Source: Variovorax paradoxus
GTDB lineage: Bacteria; Pseudomonadota; Gammaproteobacteria; Burkholderiales; Burkholderiaceae_C
DNA: 64,000 nt
Assembly (NCBI RefSeq): GCF_029919115.1
Contig: NZ_CP123990.1
Location: 4,304,501-4,368,500 of the forward strand
Direction: 5' to 3'
Part shown: piece after piece, positions 34,393 through 43,348 of the stretch
Layout of the letters: each line of letters begins with the position of its first letter
Numbering within the stretch: the first letter of the stretch is position 1
Notes under the pieces: model-generated
Told to the model about the DNA's origin: nothing
The model's input: the letters and a program-made list of their open reading frames with translations, nothing else
The model's database searches: none
Program-made: the position numbers and the translations under genes

Positions 34393-35456
34393 TCTTCCCC
34401 TGATCTGGGCCGTGATCATCCTGTTCGGCATCATGATGTACGTGGTGATGGACGGCTTCGACCTGGGCATCGGCATCCTGTTTCCGTTCGTGCCGGCCAA
34501 GGAAGACCGCGACGTGCTGATGAACACGGTGGCACCGGTGTGGGACGGCAACGAGACCTGGCTGGTGCTGGGCGGCGCGGGGCTGCTGGCGGCGTTTCCG
34601 CTGGCGTATGCGGTGATCCTCAGCGCGTTCTACCTGCCGCTCATCCTGATGCTGGTGGGGCTGGTGTTCCGCGGGGTGGCGTTCGAGTTCCGCTTCAAGG
34701 CGCGCGCGGGCAAGCGCCGCTGGTGGGACCATGCCTTCATCGGCGGCTCGGTCACGGCGGCCTTCTTCCAGGGGGTGACGCTGGGGGCGTTCCTGAACGG
34801 CCTGCCGGTGGAAGGCGGCAACTACGCCGGCGGGGCGTTCGACTGGATCTCTGCGTTCTCGCTTTTTACCGGCGCGGCGCTGGTGGCGGCCTATGCGCTG
34901 CTGGGGGCCACGTGGCTGGTGATGAAGACCGATGGCCGCCTGCAGATGCGCATGCGCAGCCTGGCGCGGCCGCTGGCCTGGCTGATGCTGGCGGTGATCA
35001 TCGCCATCAGCATCTGGACGCCGCTCGCGCACGAGGCGATTGCCAGGCGCTGGTTCAGTGGTGATCATCGCCATCAGCATCTGGACGCCGCTCGCGCACG
35101 AGGCGATTGCCAGGCGCTGGTTCAGTCTGCCGAATGTGCTGTGGTTTGCGCCGGTGCCCACGCTGGTGGCGCTGGTCACGTGGCGGCTGCTGCGGGAGCT
35201 GGGCGGCCAGGGACATGCCTCGCCGTTCGTGCTCACGCTGGGGCTCTTGTTCCTGGGCTACACGGGGCTGGGGATCAGCCTGTGGCCGAACGTGATTCCG
35301 CCGGACATCAGCATCTGGCAGGCGGCAGGGCCGCCGCAGAGCCTGGGCTTTGCGCTGGTGGGGGCGCTGCTGATCATTCCGGTCATCCTGATGTACACGG
35401 CATGGAGCTACTGGGTGTTCAGGGGGAAGGTGAGGCATGGGGATGGGTACCACTGA
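34382..35456 (+). pseudogene. cydB: quinol oxidase subunit II, frameshifted by a 67-bp tandem duplication
   Basis: The frame from MGIDLPLIWAVIILFG runs through VMDGFDLGIGILFPF, WDGNETWLVLGG and FRGVAFEFRFK, all typical of CydB/CioB. At 34993-35126 a 67-bp unit is present twice in direct succession. Sixty-seven is not a multiple of three, so the second copy is read out of frame. The correct frame (SLPNVLWFAPVPTLVALVTW ... YWVFRGKV) continues to 35456 in another phase. Removing one copy gives a normal 335-residue subunit. The membrane oxidase would be inactive as drawn. It could be a genuine reversible duplication or an assembly or sequencing artefact. Confidence 0.9.
34993..35126. repeat. 67-bp perfect tandem duplication inside cydB
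   Basis: Two adjacent identical units, 34993-35059 and 35060-35126. No third copy exists. Precise loss by recombination or slippage would restore the gene. Confidence 0.95.
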
Positions 35457-35586
35457 AGACCGCAAGCCCAAGTGGTTGCGCCGCCTGGCTTGGCTCGGGG
35501 GCATCTGGCTGGCGAGCGTCGTTTCGCTCTACCTGCTCGCCCTTGTGCTCCGCTTCTTCATGAACGCGGTTGGCCTCAGCCGCTGA
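35437..35586 (+). CDS. DUF2474 family small membrane protein of the oxidase operon
   Basis: A 49-residue protein that overlaps the end of cydB. KPKWLRRLAWLGGIWLASVVSLYLLALVLRFFMNAVGLS has one transmembrane helix with a basic N-terminus. This is the DUF2474 pattern, a miniprotein regularly encoded behind CIO-type cydAB genes and thought to correspond to CydX-like accessory subunits. It is complete and in the right place. Confidence 0.8.
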   Translation: MGMGTTEDRKPKWLRRLAWLGGIWLASVVSLYLLALVLRFFMNAVGLSR

Positions 35587-35618
35587 GCCCCCAGCCTCTC
35601 GACGGCCCTCAGCGGTGG

Positions 35619-36029
35619 CTACGCGTGCAGCACCGCGCCCTTGAGCGCTTTATCGACATCTTTTTTCGGCCCCCTCAGGGCCAGGCCCACCAGGTTGGGA
35701 GCGTCGGCGGGCTCGGCCAGAAAGGCCGCACGATTCGCCGCGTCGTGTCCCGTCTCGAACATGGCGCTGACGTAGGGCGCGCGCGCAAGGCCTCTCTTGA
35801 CGGATTGCTCGTAGGCGCGAAGCAATGTTTCGGCAGAGGCCGCAAAGATGAGGATCGGTTGTGCAAGCAGCCGCGCATGAGACCGGCCGGCGGCATCGAC
35901 ATACGGCTCTCCAATGGCATCGGGCGCGCCGGTGGCAATGCCGGTCGCCACAAACGCCGTCACGTTCAGTTTTTGCCATACCGCAAGATCCTCCAGCACG
36001 AGAATCGCGACCTTCGTATCGAACACCAT
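35619..36029 (-). CDS. DUF2000 family protein
   Basis: A 136-residue protein from the ATG at 36029, with AAGGA at good spacing; the frame extends upstream into the AraC gene without a start signal. MVFDTKVAILVLEDLAVWQKLNVTAFVATGIA, YVDAAGRSHARLLAQPILIF and LVGLALRGPKKDVDKALKG match the DUF2000 layout, a peptidyl-tRNA hydrolase-2-like fold. The activity is not known. It sits 44 bp behind the AraC-type regulator on the same strand, so one operon with its regulator is probable. Confidence 0.75.
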   Translation of the reverse strand: MVFDTKVAILVLEDLAVWQKLNVTAFVATGIATGAPDAIGEPYVDAAGRSHARLLAQPILIFAASAETLLRAYEQSVKRGLARAPYVSAMFETGHDAANRAAFLAEPADAPNLVGLALRGPKKDVDKALKGAVLHA

Positions 36030-36073
36030 CTGCCAGTCCTTGTTTTGCTTCGGTCGCCAGGACTGTCGCAAGA

Positions 36074-36943
36074 TCAGGTCGCCTCGTCTGGAACGTTCGT
36101 GCGAAGGTTTGTGCGAGCGCTTGTGCAACAGGCGCGGTACGCGGCCGGCGTAAGGCCGTAGGCGCGGCGAAACCAGCGGCCGAAATGGCTCTGGTCTGCA
36201 AAGCCGCAATCGGCGGCAACCAGTGCGGGCGCTTGCCCGCCCCGAAGGCGCCGCCGAGCTTCGGTAAGGCGAAGCTGCACCAGGTAGGCATGGGGCGAGG
36301 TTCCGTACGCGGCGCGAAATGCGCGTGCAAGCGTGAAGCGATCGGATGCGCCGGCCGAGCGCGCCAGCGCATCGGCGCCCGGGTCTTCTGCCATGGCCGA
36401 ATGCAAGAGGTCTCGCGCGCGGTGCGCAACGAGGTTCGCGGGGGCGGCCTCCGGCTCAGCTTCTCCAACGGGCCGTCCCAGATGCGGGCAAAGTGCCGAT
36501 ACCACGTCGTCGAGCGCCGCGTCGCGCGCAAGCCGTTCGCGCGGGCGGCCAAGCAAGTCGCACGCACGGCGGATCGCTGCACCAAGCCGCGGATCGTCAT
36601 TCAACGTCGCCCGAAAGCCGATGCCGTCGTCTCGAACCCCGCCAAGGCCCGCCTGGAGCCATTCCGCGGGCAGGTAGAGCATCGAGTAACTGAACCCGCT
36701 TTCACCGCCGGAGCGTCCGTCATGAAGCTCGCCCGGCTCGATCAGGATGATGCGACCGGCGGTGCTCATGCGCCGCGCGCCTCGGCAAAAGAAGTCCTGA
36801 AAACCGCTGTCGGTAACGCCCACGAGCCATTCGTCGTGGCGATGAGGGTCGTACGCATGGCCGACGAAACGCGCCCGCACCGCCTCGACGCCGCTCTGGC
36901 TGTCGCGCACGAGGCTTACATGGTTGGAGCGGTGGTTGTTCAT
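36074..36943 (-). CDS. AraC family transcriptional regulator
   Basis: A 289-residue protein. The N-terminal cupin-like AraC binding domain contains YDPHRHDEWLVGV and IEPGELHDG. The C-terminal double HTH reads FTLARAFRAAYGTSPHAYLVQLRLTEARRRL and DCGFADQSHFGRWFRRAYGLTPAAYR, a complete AraC signature. It probably controls the DUF2000 gene and perhaps the divergent phosphotransferase, 91 bp away. The effector is unknown. Confidence 0.9.
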   Translation of the reverse strand: MNNHRSNHVSLVRDSQSGVEAVRARFVGHAYDPHRHDEWLVGVTDSGFQDFFCRGARRMSTAGRIILIEPGELHDGRSGGESGFSYSMLYLPAEWLQAGLGGVRDDGIGFRATLNDDPRLGAAIRRACDLLGRPRERLARDAALDDVVSALCPHLGRPVGEAEPEAAPANLVAHRARDLLHSAMAEDPGADALARSAGASDRFTLARAFRAAYGTSPHAYLVQLRLTEARRRLRGGQAPALVAADCGFADQSHFGRWFRRAYGLTPAAYRACCTSARTNLRTNVPDEAT

Positions 36944-37034
36944 TCTGGCAAGCGGGAATGCAAGGTAAATTCTGCCCCATCAAAAAACGAGCGCGGCTGC
37001 ATCGGCGAGGCTCCCCCTGGATGAACGATCCGCC

Positions 37035-38060
37035 ATGACCGACAGCAAGAACAACGACCCCGATCTCGTCTCCACCCACACGACGGCCGCCACGCATTCC
37101 GTTGCGCGCTGGGTGGCACGGCACCATGGCTTCGAGGTACAGCAGTGCCACCTGATCCGCCGCGGCCTGAACGACAACTACGCACTGCGTTCGGCCGACG
37201 GAACCCGGTATGTGGCTCGCCTGTACTCGATTCGCCCGCGGGGCGGCTTCAACGTCGATTTCGAAGTCGCGCTGCTGGCGCACCTGGCAGCCAAGGGCGT
37301 GGGGGTGGCCGCGCCGGTGGTGGCGGCAGACGGACGCGCGCACATCCAGCTGCAATTTCCTGAAGGGCTGCGTGCATTGGCCCTGTTTCACCACGCAGAG
37401 GGCACGACGCCCGACACGCTGGACGAATACGAACTGACCGGCCGCACGTTGGCGAACATCCACGAGGCCGCACGCGACTACGCAGGCCCGCCAAGCCGCT
37501 ACACGCTCGATGGCCACCATCTTGCCGGCAGAACCCTGGGCTACCTGGAATCGCACCCTGAGGTGGACGCGGCGTTGTTCGACACGTACCGCCGCCTGGT
37601 GCACGAGCTTGTCGACGAACTCGCCGCGGCCGAACAAGGGCTGACGCGGGTCGTCTGCCACGGCGATACGCACGGCTTCAACAACCATGTGAACACGGAC
37701 GAGTCCGGCGCCCGGAGAGCGGTGTTCTTCGATTTCGACGATGCGGGCCCGGGCTTCCTGGCGTACGACCTGAGCGTGCTGCCCTGGTCGTACATGTTCC
37801 GCAAGAATTTGAAGGAGCCCGACGATGCGTTGCGCGAGCGCTGGACGCACTACCTGCACGGCTACCGCGCCGGCGGCGGCGAAGTGAGCGAGCGCGATGC
37901 GGCAGCGCTGCCGCTTTTCGTCCAACTCAGGCACCTGTGGAACCTTGGCGAGGCGGCCGGGCGGCTGCATCACTGGGGAACGAATTCGGTGCCTTTGGAC
38001 TGGCTGCGAAAGCAGCTGGAAGTGTTCGAGGCCTGGAAAAGGCTCGACCTGCGCGCCTGA
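37035..38060 (+). CDS. phosphotransferase (APH / homoserine kinase-like fold)
   Basis: A 341-residue soluble kinase-like protein. RRGLNDNYALRSADGTRYVARLY is the nucleotide lobe with its lysine/arginine strand. VVCHGDTHGFNNH is the catalytic loop (Asp as base). AVFFDFDDAGPGFLAYDL is the metal-binding Asp motif. It matches the APH/HSK2 superfamily, which phosphorylates small molecules such as amino alcohols, sugars or homoserine. The acidic C-terminal helices are typical. The substrate cannot be told from sequence. It is divergent from the AraC gene and convergent with the histidine kinase. Confidence 0.85.
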   Translation: MTDSKNNDPDLVSTHTTAATHSVARWVARHHGFEVQQCHLIRRGLNDNYALRSADGTRYVARLYSIRPRGGFNVDFEVALLAHLAAKGVGVAAPVVAADGRAHIQLQFPEGLRALALFHHAEGTTPDTLDEYELTGRTLANIHEAARDYAGPPSRYTLDGHHLAGRTLGYLESHPEVDAALFDTYRRLVHELVDELAAAEQGLTRVVCHGDTHGFNNHVNTDESGARRAVFFDFDDAGPGFLAYDLSVLPWSYMFRKNLKEPDDALRERWTHYLHGYRAGGGEVSERDAAALPLFVQLRHLWNLGEAAGRLHHWGTNSVPLDWLRKQLEVFEAWKRLDLRA

Positions 38061-38070
38061 AAGCGCGGGC

Positions 38071-40071
38071 TCAGGAAGCGCTCAAGCTCTTTCCGTCGCC
38101 GGCTGCCTGCTCGAGCGGGAGCCAGAGCGTGAAGCGGGTTCCGGCGCTGCCGGATTCCCAGTTGACAGTGCCGCCGATGGCCATTGCACGCCGCTGCTGG
38201 TTGCGCAGTCCCCGGCCTCTTCGATCCAAGGCCTCCTCCACGGCAAACCCTTCTCCGTTGTCTTCGATCATCACCCACACGCCCTGGCCGTCCGTCGCCG
38301 TGCTGAAGCGGATGGTGGTGGCCCGGGTGTGGCGCAGCACATTGGCCACGCACTCCTGCATGATGCGCAAGATGTGCAGTGCGCTGCCGGGGTTGAGCCA
38401 GGACAGCGCAGGCACTGACTGCACCTCCCAGCGCAGCGCAAGGCCGGCACTCTCGATGCGTGGTGCCAGACGAAAACGCAAGGTCGCCAGCAACAGCAGC
38501 AGGTCCGTATCGACGCTTTCCATCGAATCGATGGCCAGCTTCAGGTCGTCCATGCAGCCCTTGAGCACGCCGGAGATCTCGCTGCCGGTCATGGCGCCTT
38601 GCTCGACCGAGCGGATGGCACTGATCAACGACGACCCCAGCCCATCGTGCATGTCCTGCATGAGGCGCCGGCGCTCGGCACCGAGCATCGCCTCGTTCTC
38701 GATCACGCGCAGCCGCTGATAGCTTTGCTCCAGCTCGGTTTCGCGCGCGTGCAGCCGTTGCGCCAGGCCCTTGTTCAACCGGGCCACTTCGGCGAACGCG
38801 CCTGTGTACCGGTGGAACATGATGTACGAGAAGATGAAGAACAGGCTGATGATGGCGTAGGGAGAGGTGTACACGCTCTCCGGGCTCACCAGGTTGTTTT
38901 GCAGCAGCCCGTCATACGAGGTGAATGCGACGGCTGCCACCGCCCAGCCGGCCACCAGGCGCCCCTCGGGCAACTTGGCGCGCAATGCCTTGCGCAGGTT
39001 CACGGCAAAGATCAAAACCGCAACCGGCAGCACCGCCAGGTTGAGCAGGGGCGTGAACAGATAGAGGCTTGGCACTGCCGCAGACGCATGCGGCAGCGTC
39101 GCGACGCTGCAGGCCAGCGCCAGGGCCACCGACAAACGGGTCAGCCAGGCCGAGGGCTGCCGATGCAGGCGCTGCAAGAACAAGTGGATGAGAATGATCA
39201 GCCAGAGCAGCGAGACGACGGTGATCCATTCGAACCATTCGTCCGAAATCGGCAGATAGTCGCCGCTCACAAAATAGTGAAGCGTGCGCAGGTAGGCCAG
39301 TGCCGAGATGGCAAAGAACAGCAGGTAGAGCAATTCGCGCCTCCTGCCCAGCCACACCGCAAACGCGAATGCGCCGACTGCAAGGAATGCGGCGCTGCCC
39401 ATGAACGGCAGCTGCACTTGCAGCAATTGGCGAACCTGGTAGCGCCAGCCCAGCGAATCCTGGCCGCCCACCCATACAGTCGAGAAGCCGCTGCCGCTGC
39501 TTCGCAGGCGATCGACGCGAATCAGCACCAGCGCGGGCGAAGGCGTGTTGGCTGCCGCATTCAGCGGCACAAGCAGGGGGCGGTTGTAGCCGTTGTGCAC
39601 GGCGCTGCCTTGCGATTGGTAGAGCAGCACGCCGTCTCCGTACACGGCAATGCGGCCCAAGGTCTTCCAACGCGGAAGGTACAAAAGGAGCGGCTGCGCC
39701 GCCGATGGCGCCAGGCCGGCCAGGTCGATGCGATACCAATCGGTGATGGTGTTCAAACCGCCCGACGACGTGGGAACCAGTTCGCGCTCGGCCGTATGCG
39801 GCAGGCTGACCTCCTGCCATCCGTCAGCCGGGAGCCCTGCGTCCTCGATGCGTCGCGGCGGGGGTGAATAGCCGGTCCCAGGGATGGACAGCAACTCGGC
39901 CCGGGTAATGTGGACGGCGCCATCGGGCTGGGGTGCTGCTGCGTTCGCAACTGCGGGCTGCATGGCGTTTGCACATGGCGTGGTAGCCAGCGGCAAGGCA
40001 AGCCACAGCGCGGCGGCCAACCAAACCATCTGCTGACGGTTCTTGCGGTTGGGGGTGGAGTCGCGCTGCAT
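38071..40071 (-). CDS. sensor histidine kinase with 7TMR-DISM-type sensor
   Basis: A 666-residue kinase. A signal-like first helix is followed by a jelly-roll extracellular domain of about 170 residues (DISMED-like), seven membrane segments from about 205 to 410, a coiled coil, the HisKA_3 phosphoacceptor in DMHDGLGSSLISAIRSVEQG, and a HATPase region with ECVANVLRHTRAT (N box) and MIEDNGEGF (G1 box). The NarL-type partner regulator is not adjacent on either side, so it is an orphan within this window. The carbohydrate-like sensor domain suggests a small-ligand signal. Confidence 0.9.
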   Translation of the reverse strand: MQRDSTPNRKNRQQMVWLAAALWLALPLATTPCANAMQPAVANAAAPQPDGAVHITRAELLSIPGTGYSPPPRRIEDAGLPADGWQEVSLPHTAERELVPTSSGGLNTITDWYRIDLAGLAPSAAQPLLLYLPRWKTLGRIAVYGDGVLLYQSQGSAVHNGYNRPLLVPLNAAANTPSPALVLIRVDRLRSSGSGFSTVWVGGQDSLGWRYQVRQLLQVQLPFMGSAAFLAVGAFAFAVWLGRRRELLYLLFFAISALAYLRTLHYFVSGDYLPISDEWFEWITVVSLLWLIILIHLFLQRLHRQPSAWLTRLSVALALACSVATLPHASAAVPSLYLFTPLLNLAVLPVAVLIFAVNLRKALRAKLPEGRLVAGWAVAAVAFTSYDGLLQNNLVSPESVYTSPYAIISLFFIFSYIMFHRYTGAFAEVARLNKGLAQRLHARETELEQSYQRLRVIENEAMLGAERRRLMQDMHDGLGSSLISAIRSVEQGAMTGSEISGVLKGCMDDLKLAIDSMESVDTDLLLLLATLRFRLAPRIESAGLALRWEVQSVPALSWLNPGSALHILRIMQECVANVLRHTRATTIRFSTATDGQGVWVMIEDNGEGFAVEEALDRRGRGLRNQQRRAMAIGGTVNWESGSAGTRFTLWLPLEQAAGDGKSLSAS

Positions 40072-40401
40072 CGGCCGAGTCTATGCGGCCGGCCGCGGCA
40101 TTGTGTTTTGGGGCGCCAGGGCATGGATAGCAGCGGCGGGTTCTTACCGTTGATGTCTCGATGCACGATCAGGTAGGTTACGCAACACCTTCCACTCTTC
40201 TTGGGCCGATTCGGGCTGGGAAGCGTTGAAGGTGCTTCGCACTCAACTCCCGCGCTGACGTCCGGGTATCGGGCAGGAGCCCGTTGACTTCGATGGGCGG
40301 TTTTCGAGCGGCGCGTACGGCAGGTATGGGCCCACTTGAGACGTTGGGCTTGCTCCAAACCGGACGGTCACCAACATGAGATGTGGAACTGCTCAGCCGT
40401 T
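40072..40401. other. intergenic stretch, nothing recognised
   Basis: About 330 bp upstream of the kinase and beyond the end of the next minus-strand gene. It should hold the kinase promoter. I see no gene or strong structure. Confidence 0.4.
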
Positions 40402-40770
40402 TCAGTAGGAGTACGGAGAGACCTGAACAAACGGGTCGACCTGCACCCTAAATCCGTACGGCGCTGGCGCGGTATTGTCAAAGCGGCCTGTAAACAGGTT
40501 TGCAGCTGCGAACTCAATAAACCTCCCACGCTTGTCGTTGATGACCCTAGCACCGGGACAGTCCAGCAGGCTCAGGGTGACAACCGGTTGGGATTGCGTA
40601 GAACAATAGACGCCGACCGCGACGTCGCCGCTCATCGGCCACACCGTTAGTTCTAGGCGTAGTTCGCGACGATGAACAACATAGTGAAAGGAGACTCCGT
40701 ACTCCTCTTCGTCTGGAGCTACTCCCAGAAGTTCAAGGAAGTCGACTGGCTCCCACACGAGTTCTGGCAT
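40402..40770 (-). CDS. hypothetical, immunity-protein-like
   Basis: A 122-residue acidic soluble protein. WEPVDFLELLGVAPDEEEYGVSFHYVVHRRELRLELTVWP suggests a beta-rich fold with a helix, like many immunity proteins of polymorphic toxins. The closing part is aromatic and Pro-rich (YGFRVQVDPF). No family is named with certainty. It is the last of four closely spaced small minus-strand genes. Confidence 0.55.
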   Translation of the reverse strand: MPELVWEPVDFLELLGVAPDEEEYGVSFHYVVHRRELRLELTVWPMSGDVAVGVYCSTQSQPVVTLSLLDCPGARVINDKRGRFIEFAAANLFTGRFDNTAPAPYGFRVQVDPFVQVSPYSY

Positions 40771-40790
40771 GACAAATCCTGAATCAAAAA

Positions 40791-41228
40791 TTAGCTTGCG
40801 CCCTGCGTGGACGCACCTTCAAACGATGCGTCAGTACCTCGTCTCCATGAAGCGTCCTCGACTGCTGGGTCCTCGGAACAAAAGACGCTGATGCATGCAT
40901 TCCCAGTGACGATAAGCCATTCTCTGCGCGGTTTCGCGTACCCTTGCAATTGAGACTCCTCGTCCAGCCATCCACCTTCTTCCACCTCGAGGACGTGAAA
41001 ACCGCGCGGGAAGTGCACCGAAGTCCAGTATCGAGCGAGCTCGAGTTCGTCGAGAAGCCGAAATCCCGACGCGTGACGGAAGACGACATCGAGCCCTTGC
41101 ACGGTGTCACCGACCAAATCGCAACTGAGCCGAATGAACAGGCCGGCGTCGTTGAAGTTCAAGCTGGCGATGTCAGACCCCCAATGGACTGGCTGGCGTT
41201 CGCCGAAGGGTTTAGCTCTTAGTTGCAT
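40791..41228 (-). CDS. hypothetical, immunity-protein-like
   Basis: A 145-residue protein. I chose the ATG at 41228, 7 bp after the stop of the upstream gene, over a longer frame that would overlap it by 65 bp. DVVFRHASGFRLLDELELARYW and GGWLDEESQLQGYAKPRREWLIVTGNACISVFC look like an alternating strand/helix domain. Similar to uncharacterised immunity proteins in size and charge. The function is unknown. Confidence 0.6.
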   Translation of the reverse strand: MQLRAKPFGERQPVHWGSDIASLNFNDAGLFIRLSCDLVGDTVQGLDVVFRHASGFRLLDELELARYWTSVHFPRGFHVLEVEEGGWLDEESQLQGYAKPRREWLIVTGNACISVFCSEDPAVEDASWRRGTDASFEGASTQGAS

Positions 41229-41235
41229 GTCGATT

Positions 41236-41793
41236 TTAGGGATAGCGTTCCCAGTCCATGTTGCCATCATCACTGGTTCCGCAAAAGGCCCAAGACTCAC
41301 GCGCGCTGGCCCCAGAAAATGATCCTTCTATTTGTCGAAATATCCTCCACGATTCGTTCTGGTCTTCTTGATCTTGAGGCACGTCGAAGATCTTCAGATG
41401 GGCCGAAAGTTCTGGTAGCCAGTCTTCAGCTGAGCCCACCATTCCTCCGATATCTGAAGTATCGAAGTGAACGTAGTCAGAAGAATTTTGACTGAGCATG
41501 GACTGAAATGCGTTCAGCCATGCGCGATCCAGCGTAGGGAAGTGGGAGACAAGCCAGCTTTCACGAGAAGCAAGCATTTCTATCGCGTCGAGCCGTCGCT
41601 TGACCAGATAGGGCCAGGCCTCTCCGTTCTCGTCTGCGGTGAGAACCGCCAGATCCCTTTGTTCATACATAGCAAGCCAAAAGAGGGGCAGGTGATATCT
41701 TGATTGAAGGTACGGCTCGTTGAAATCGGGCAAGGCGCCAGTCGCTGGCGGTAAGGGCGAATCAGTGAAATAGAGGCTGGAGTACGCGGCCAT
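41236..41793 (-). CDS. hypothetical, immunity-protein-like
   Basis: A 185-residue protein from the ATG at 41793. LPLFWLAMYEQRDLAVLTADENGEAWPYLVKRRLDAIEML and the helical middle with repeated Trp suggest a compact alpha/beta domain. The end is Ser/Asp-rich. It is translated just ahead of 40791-41228 (7-bp gap), so the two are likely coupled. No toxin gene is directly next to it. Confidence 0.6.
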   Translation of the reverse strand: MAAYSSLYFTDSPLPPATGALPDFNEPYLQSRYHLPLFWLAMYEQRDLAVLTADENGEAWPYLVKRRLDAIEMLASRESWLVSHFPTLDRAWLNAFQSMLSQNSSDYVHFDTSDIGGMVGSAEDWLPELSAHLKIFDVPQDQEDQNESWRIFRQIEGSFSGASARESWAFCGTSDDGNMDWERYP

Positions 41794-41904
41794 GAATCTG
41801 AACTCACGTGTCTTTTGCAAATGGATCTGGGTAGCACCAAATGACTGCTGTTGGCCGCATCCTCCCACATCTGCACCGCCGCCCTCGAGGAACCGAACGT
41901 CGAA

Positions 41905-42156
41905 CTAGTCGATGTATCCGGCTTCTTTCAGATAGTGCGCAATCAGGGCATCTAAGTCCTCGTCCGAAACCTCAAACCCACCTCCCAGATTCAACCACCG
42001 GCGTATGGCAATAAAGGCGCCTGGACTAATGTTGGGGTACTCAAGGCCGAGTATGTTGTCTAGCGCCCGAGCGTCGAGCGAGTCATCGGCTCCCATCAAA
42101 GATTTGAAGAGCGCCGAGGCAGGCCTTCCCAATACAAGAGACTCCAACATTTGCAT
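41905..42156 (-). CDS. small hypothetical protein, immunity-like
   Basis: An 83-residue helical protein. GAGG precedes the ATG at 42156; the frame also allows a TTG at 42165. ALFKSLMGADDSLDARALDNIL and ISPGAFIAIRRWLNLGGGFEVSDEDLDALIAHYLKEAG are two helical blocks with acidic caps. It is the first gene of the small minus-strand row and is separated from the next by 111 bp. Confidence 0.55.
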   Translation of the reverse strand: MQMLESLVLGRPASALFKSLMGADDSLDARALDNILGLEYPNISPGAFIAIRRWLNLGGGFEVSDEDLDALIAHYLKEAGYID

Positions 42157-42224
42157 GAACCTCAAAGAAGGGGCGAAAGGCGCGTGACCACGTCAAAGGC
42201 CGTCGTTGGAAGGCAGATGCGGGT

Positions 42225-42252
42225 GACCGCTTGTGGCCGACTGCAGCCGGTC
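42225..42252. repeat. 28-bp dispersed repeat, copy 1
   Basis: Starts GACCG and ends CGGTC, with TGGCCGACTG in the middle. It is related base by base to 42841-42868 and 48641-48668 and lies 60 bp before the GFA gene. Confidence 0.65.
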
Positions 42253-42311
42253 GTCGCCTCGGCGCTTCGGACCCTGAGCAGTCTTTCCGTTTGCTCCAAT
42301 CCAGCCATATC

Positions 42312-42821
42312 ATGGCTTCCATGACATATCCCATCGAGGGCGGATGCGGTTGCGCTTACATCCGCTATCGCCTGGCTAAAGCACCGATGATCGTGCATTG
42401 CTGTCACTGCCGTTGGTGCCAACGCGAGTCTGGTGCCGCTTTCGCACTCAACGCAATGTATGAGGCCGACGAGGTCGTGAACCTTGCAGGGGACGCCGAC
42501 GTGGTGAACACACCCTCCGCAAGCGGTTCTGGACAGCAGATCGCCCGGTGCCCAAAGTGCCGTGTTGCGATCTGGAGCCACTACGCAGGTTCCGGTCCGG
42601 TAACGAAGTTTGTTCGCGTTGGAACGCTCGACAATCCCGATTTGATGGCGCCAGATGTTCATATATTCACCGGCACGAAGCAGCCCTGGGTCATCATTCC
42701 GTCAAACGTGCCAGCCTTCGCCGAGTTCTACGAGCGCGAAGCAGTTTGGTCCGCCGAAGCATTGGCCCGACGCCTGCAGCTCATGCCGCAGATCGAGGCC
42801 TACCAGGCGGCGCTGAGATGA
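42312..42821 (+). CDS. GFA (glutathione-dependent formaldehyde-activating) family protein
   Basis: A 169-residue protein (a second ATG at 42321 is equally good). The zinc-binding pattern is typical: EGGCGCAYIRY, HCCHCRWCQRESG and RCPKCRVAIW. GFA-domain proteins (CENP-V/GFA family) were named for a debated S-hydroxymethylglutathione-forming activity, and the role of most is unknown. It is flanked on both sides by the 28-bp repeat. It stands alone. Confidence 0.85.
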   Translation: MASMTYPIEGGCGCAYIRYRLAKAPMIVHCCHCRWCQRESGAAFALNAMYEADEVVNLAGDADVVNTPSASGSGQQIARCPKCRVAIWSHYAGSGPVTKFVRVGTLDNPDLMAPDVHIFTGTKQPWVIIPSNVPAFAEFYEREAVWSAEALARRLQLMPQIEAYQAALR

Positions 42822-42840
42822 ACCTCCGCCGGCGCCAGAG

Positions 42841-42868
42841 GACCGCTCTTGGCCGACCGTTGCCGGTC
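42841..42868. repeat. 28-bp dispersed repeat, copy 2
   Basis: GACCGCTCTTGGCCGACCGT followed by TGCCGGTC; 20 bp behind the GFA stop. The GACCG/CGGTC ends are mutually complementary. Confidence 0.65.
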
Positions 42869-42931
42869 GCGCCTTGTAGCTTTGAAGCCCGAAGCAGCGG
42901 TCGCGACACCCCTGAGCGGTCAATCGCCCGA

Positions 42932-43348
42932 TCACGCAAGCGCCATCGCCTCCACCTCGACCTTGAACCCGAAGTGCAGCGGCCCGGTCGGCACGATGGC
43001 CCTGGCCGGGCGCGATGGTCCGGCCCACTGCGCATAGATGCTGTCGAACGCCGGCCAGTTGGCGATGTCGTCGAGGTAGACCCTCACCTGCAGCAGCTTG
43101 TCGATGCCTGAGCCCGCGGCCAGCAAGGCGGCCTGCACGTTCGCCAGCGCCTGCGCCGCCTGGACTTCGAACGCCGCATCGGCCAGGCGCTCGCCCTGTG
43201 GGGTGATCGGCAGTTGCCCGGCGATGAAGACCAGGCCGCCGCCCACGGCGGCATGGCTGTAGTGGCCGCCCGGCCTGGCCAGGGCGGGCGTTGCGACATG
43301 GACCGGGCCCGACCTATTGCGTGGTTCAGCGGCGTTCTCACCAGCCAT
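42932..43348 (-). CDS. RidA family protein (enamine/imine deaminase)
   Basis: A 138-residue protein from the ATG at 43348. FIAGQLPITPQG, ALANVQAALLAAGSGIDKLLQVRVYLDDI, the key Arg in PARAIVPTGPL and Glu in FKVEVEAMA are the Rid (YjgF) signatures. Rid proteins hydrolyse reactive enamines/imines released by PLP enzymes. It overlaps the DSD1-type PLP enzyme gene by 11 nt, so it probably handles that enzyme's product. It is the last gene of the operon. Confidence 0.9.
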   Translation of the reverse strand: MAGENAAEPRNRSGPVHVATPALARPGGHYSHAAVGGGLVFIAGQLPITPQGERLADAAFEVQAAQALANVQAALLAAGSGIDKLLQVRVYLDDIANWPAFDSIYAQWAGPSRPARAIVPTGPLHFGFKVEVEAMALA

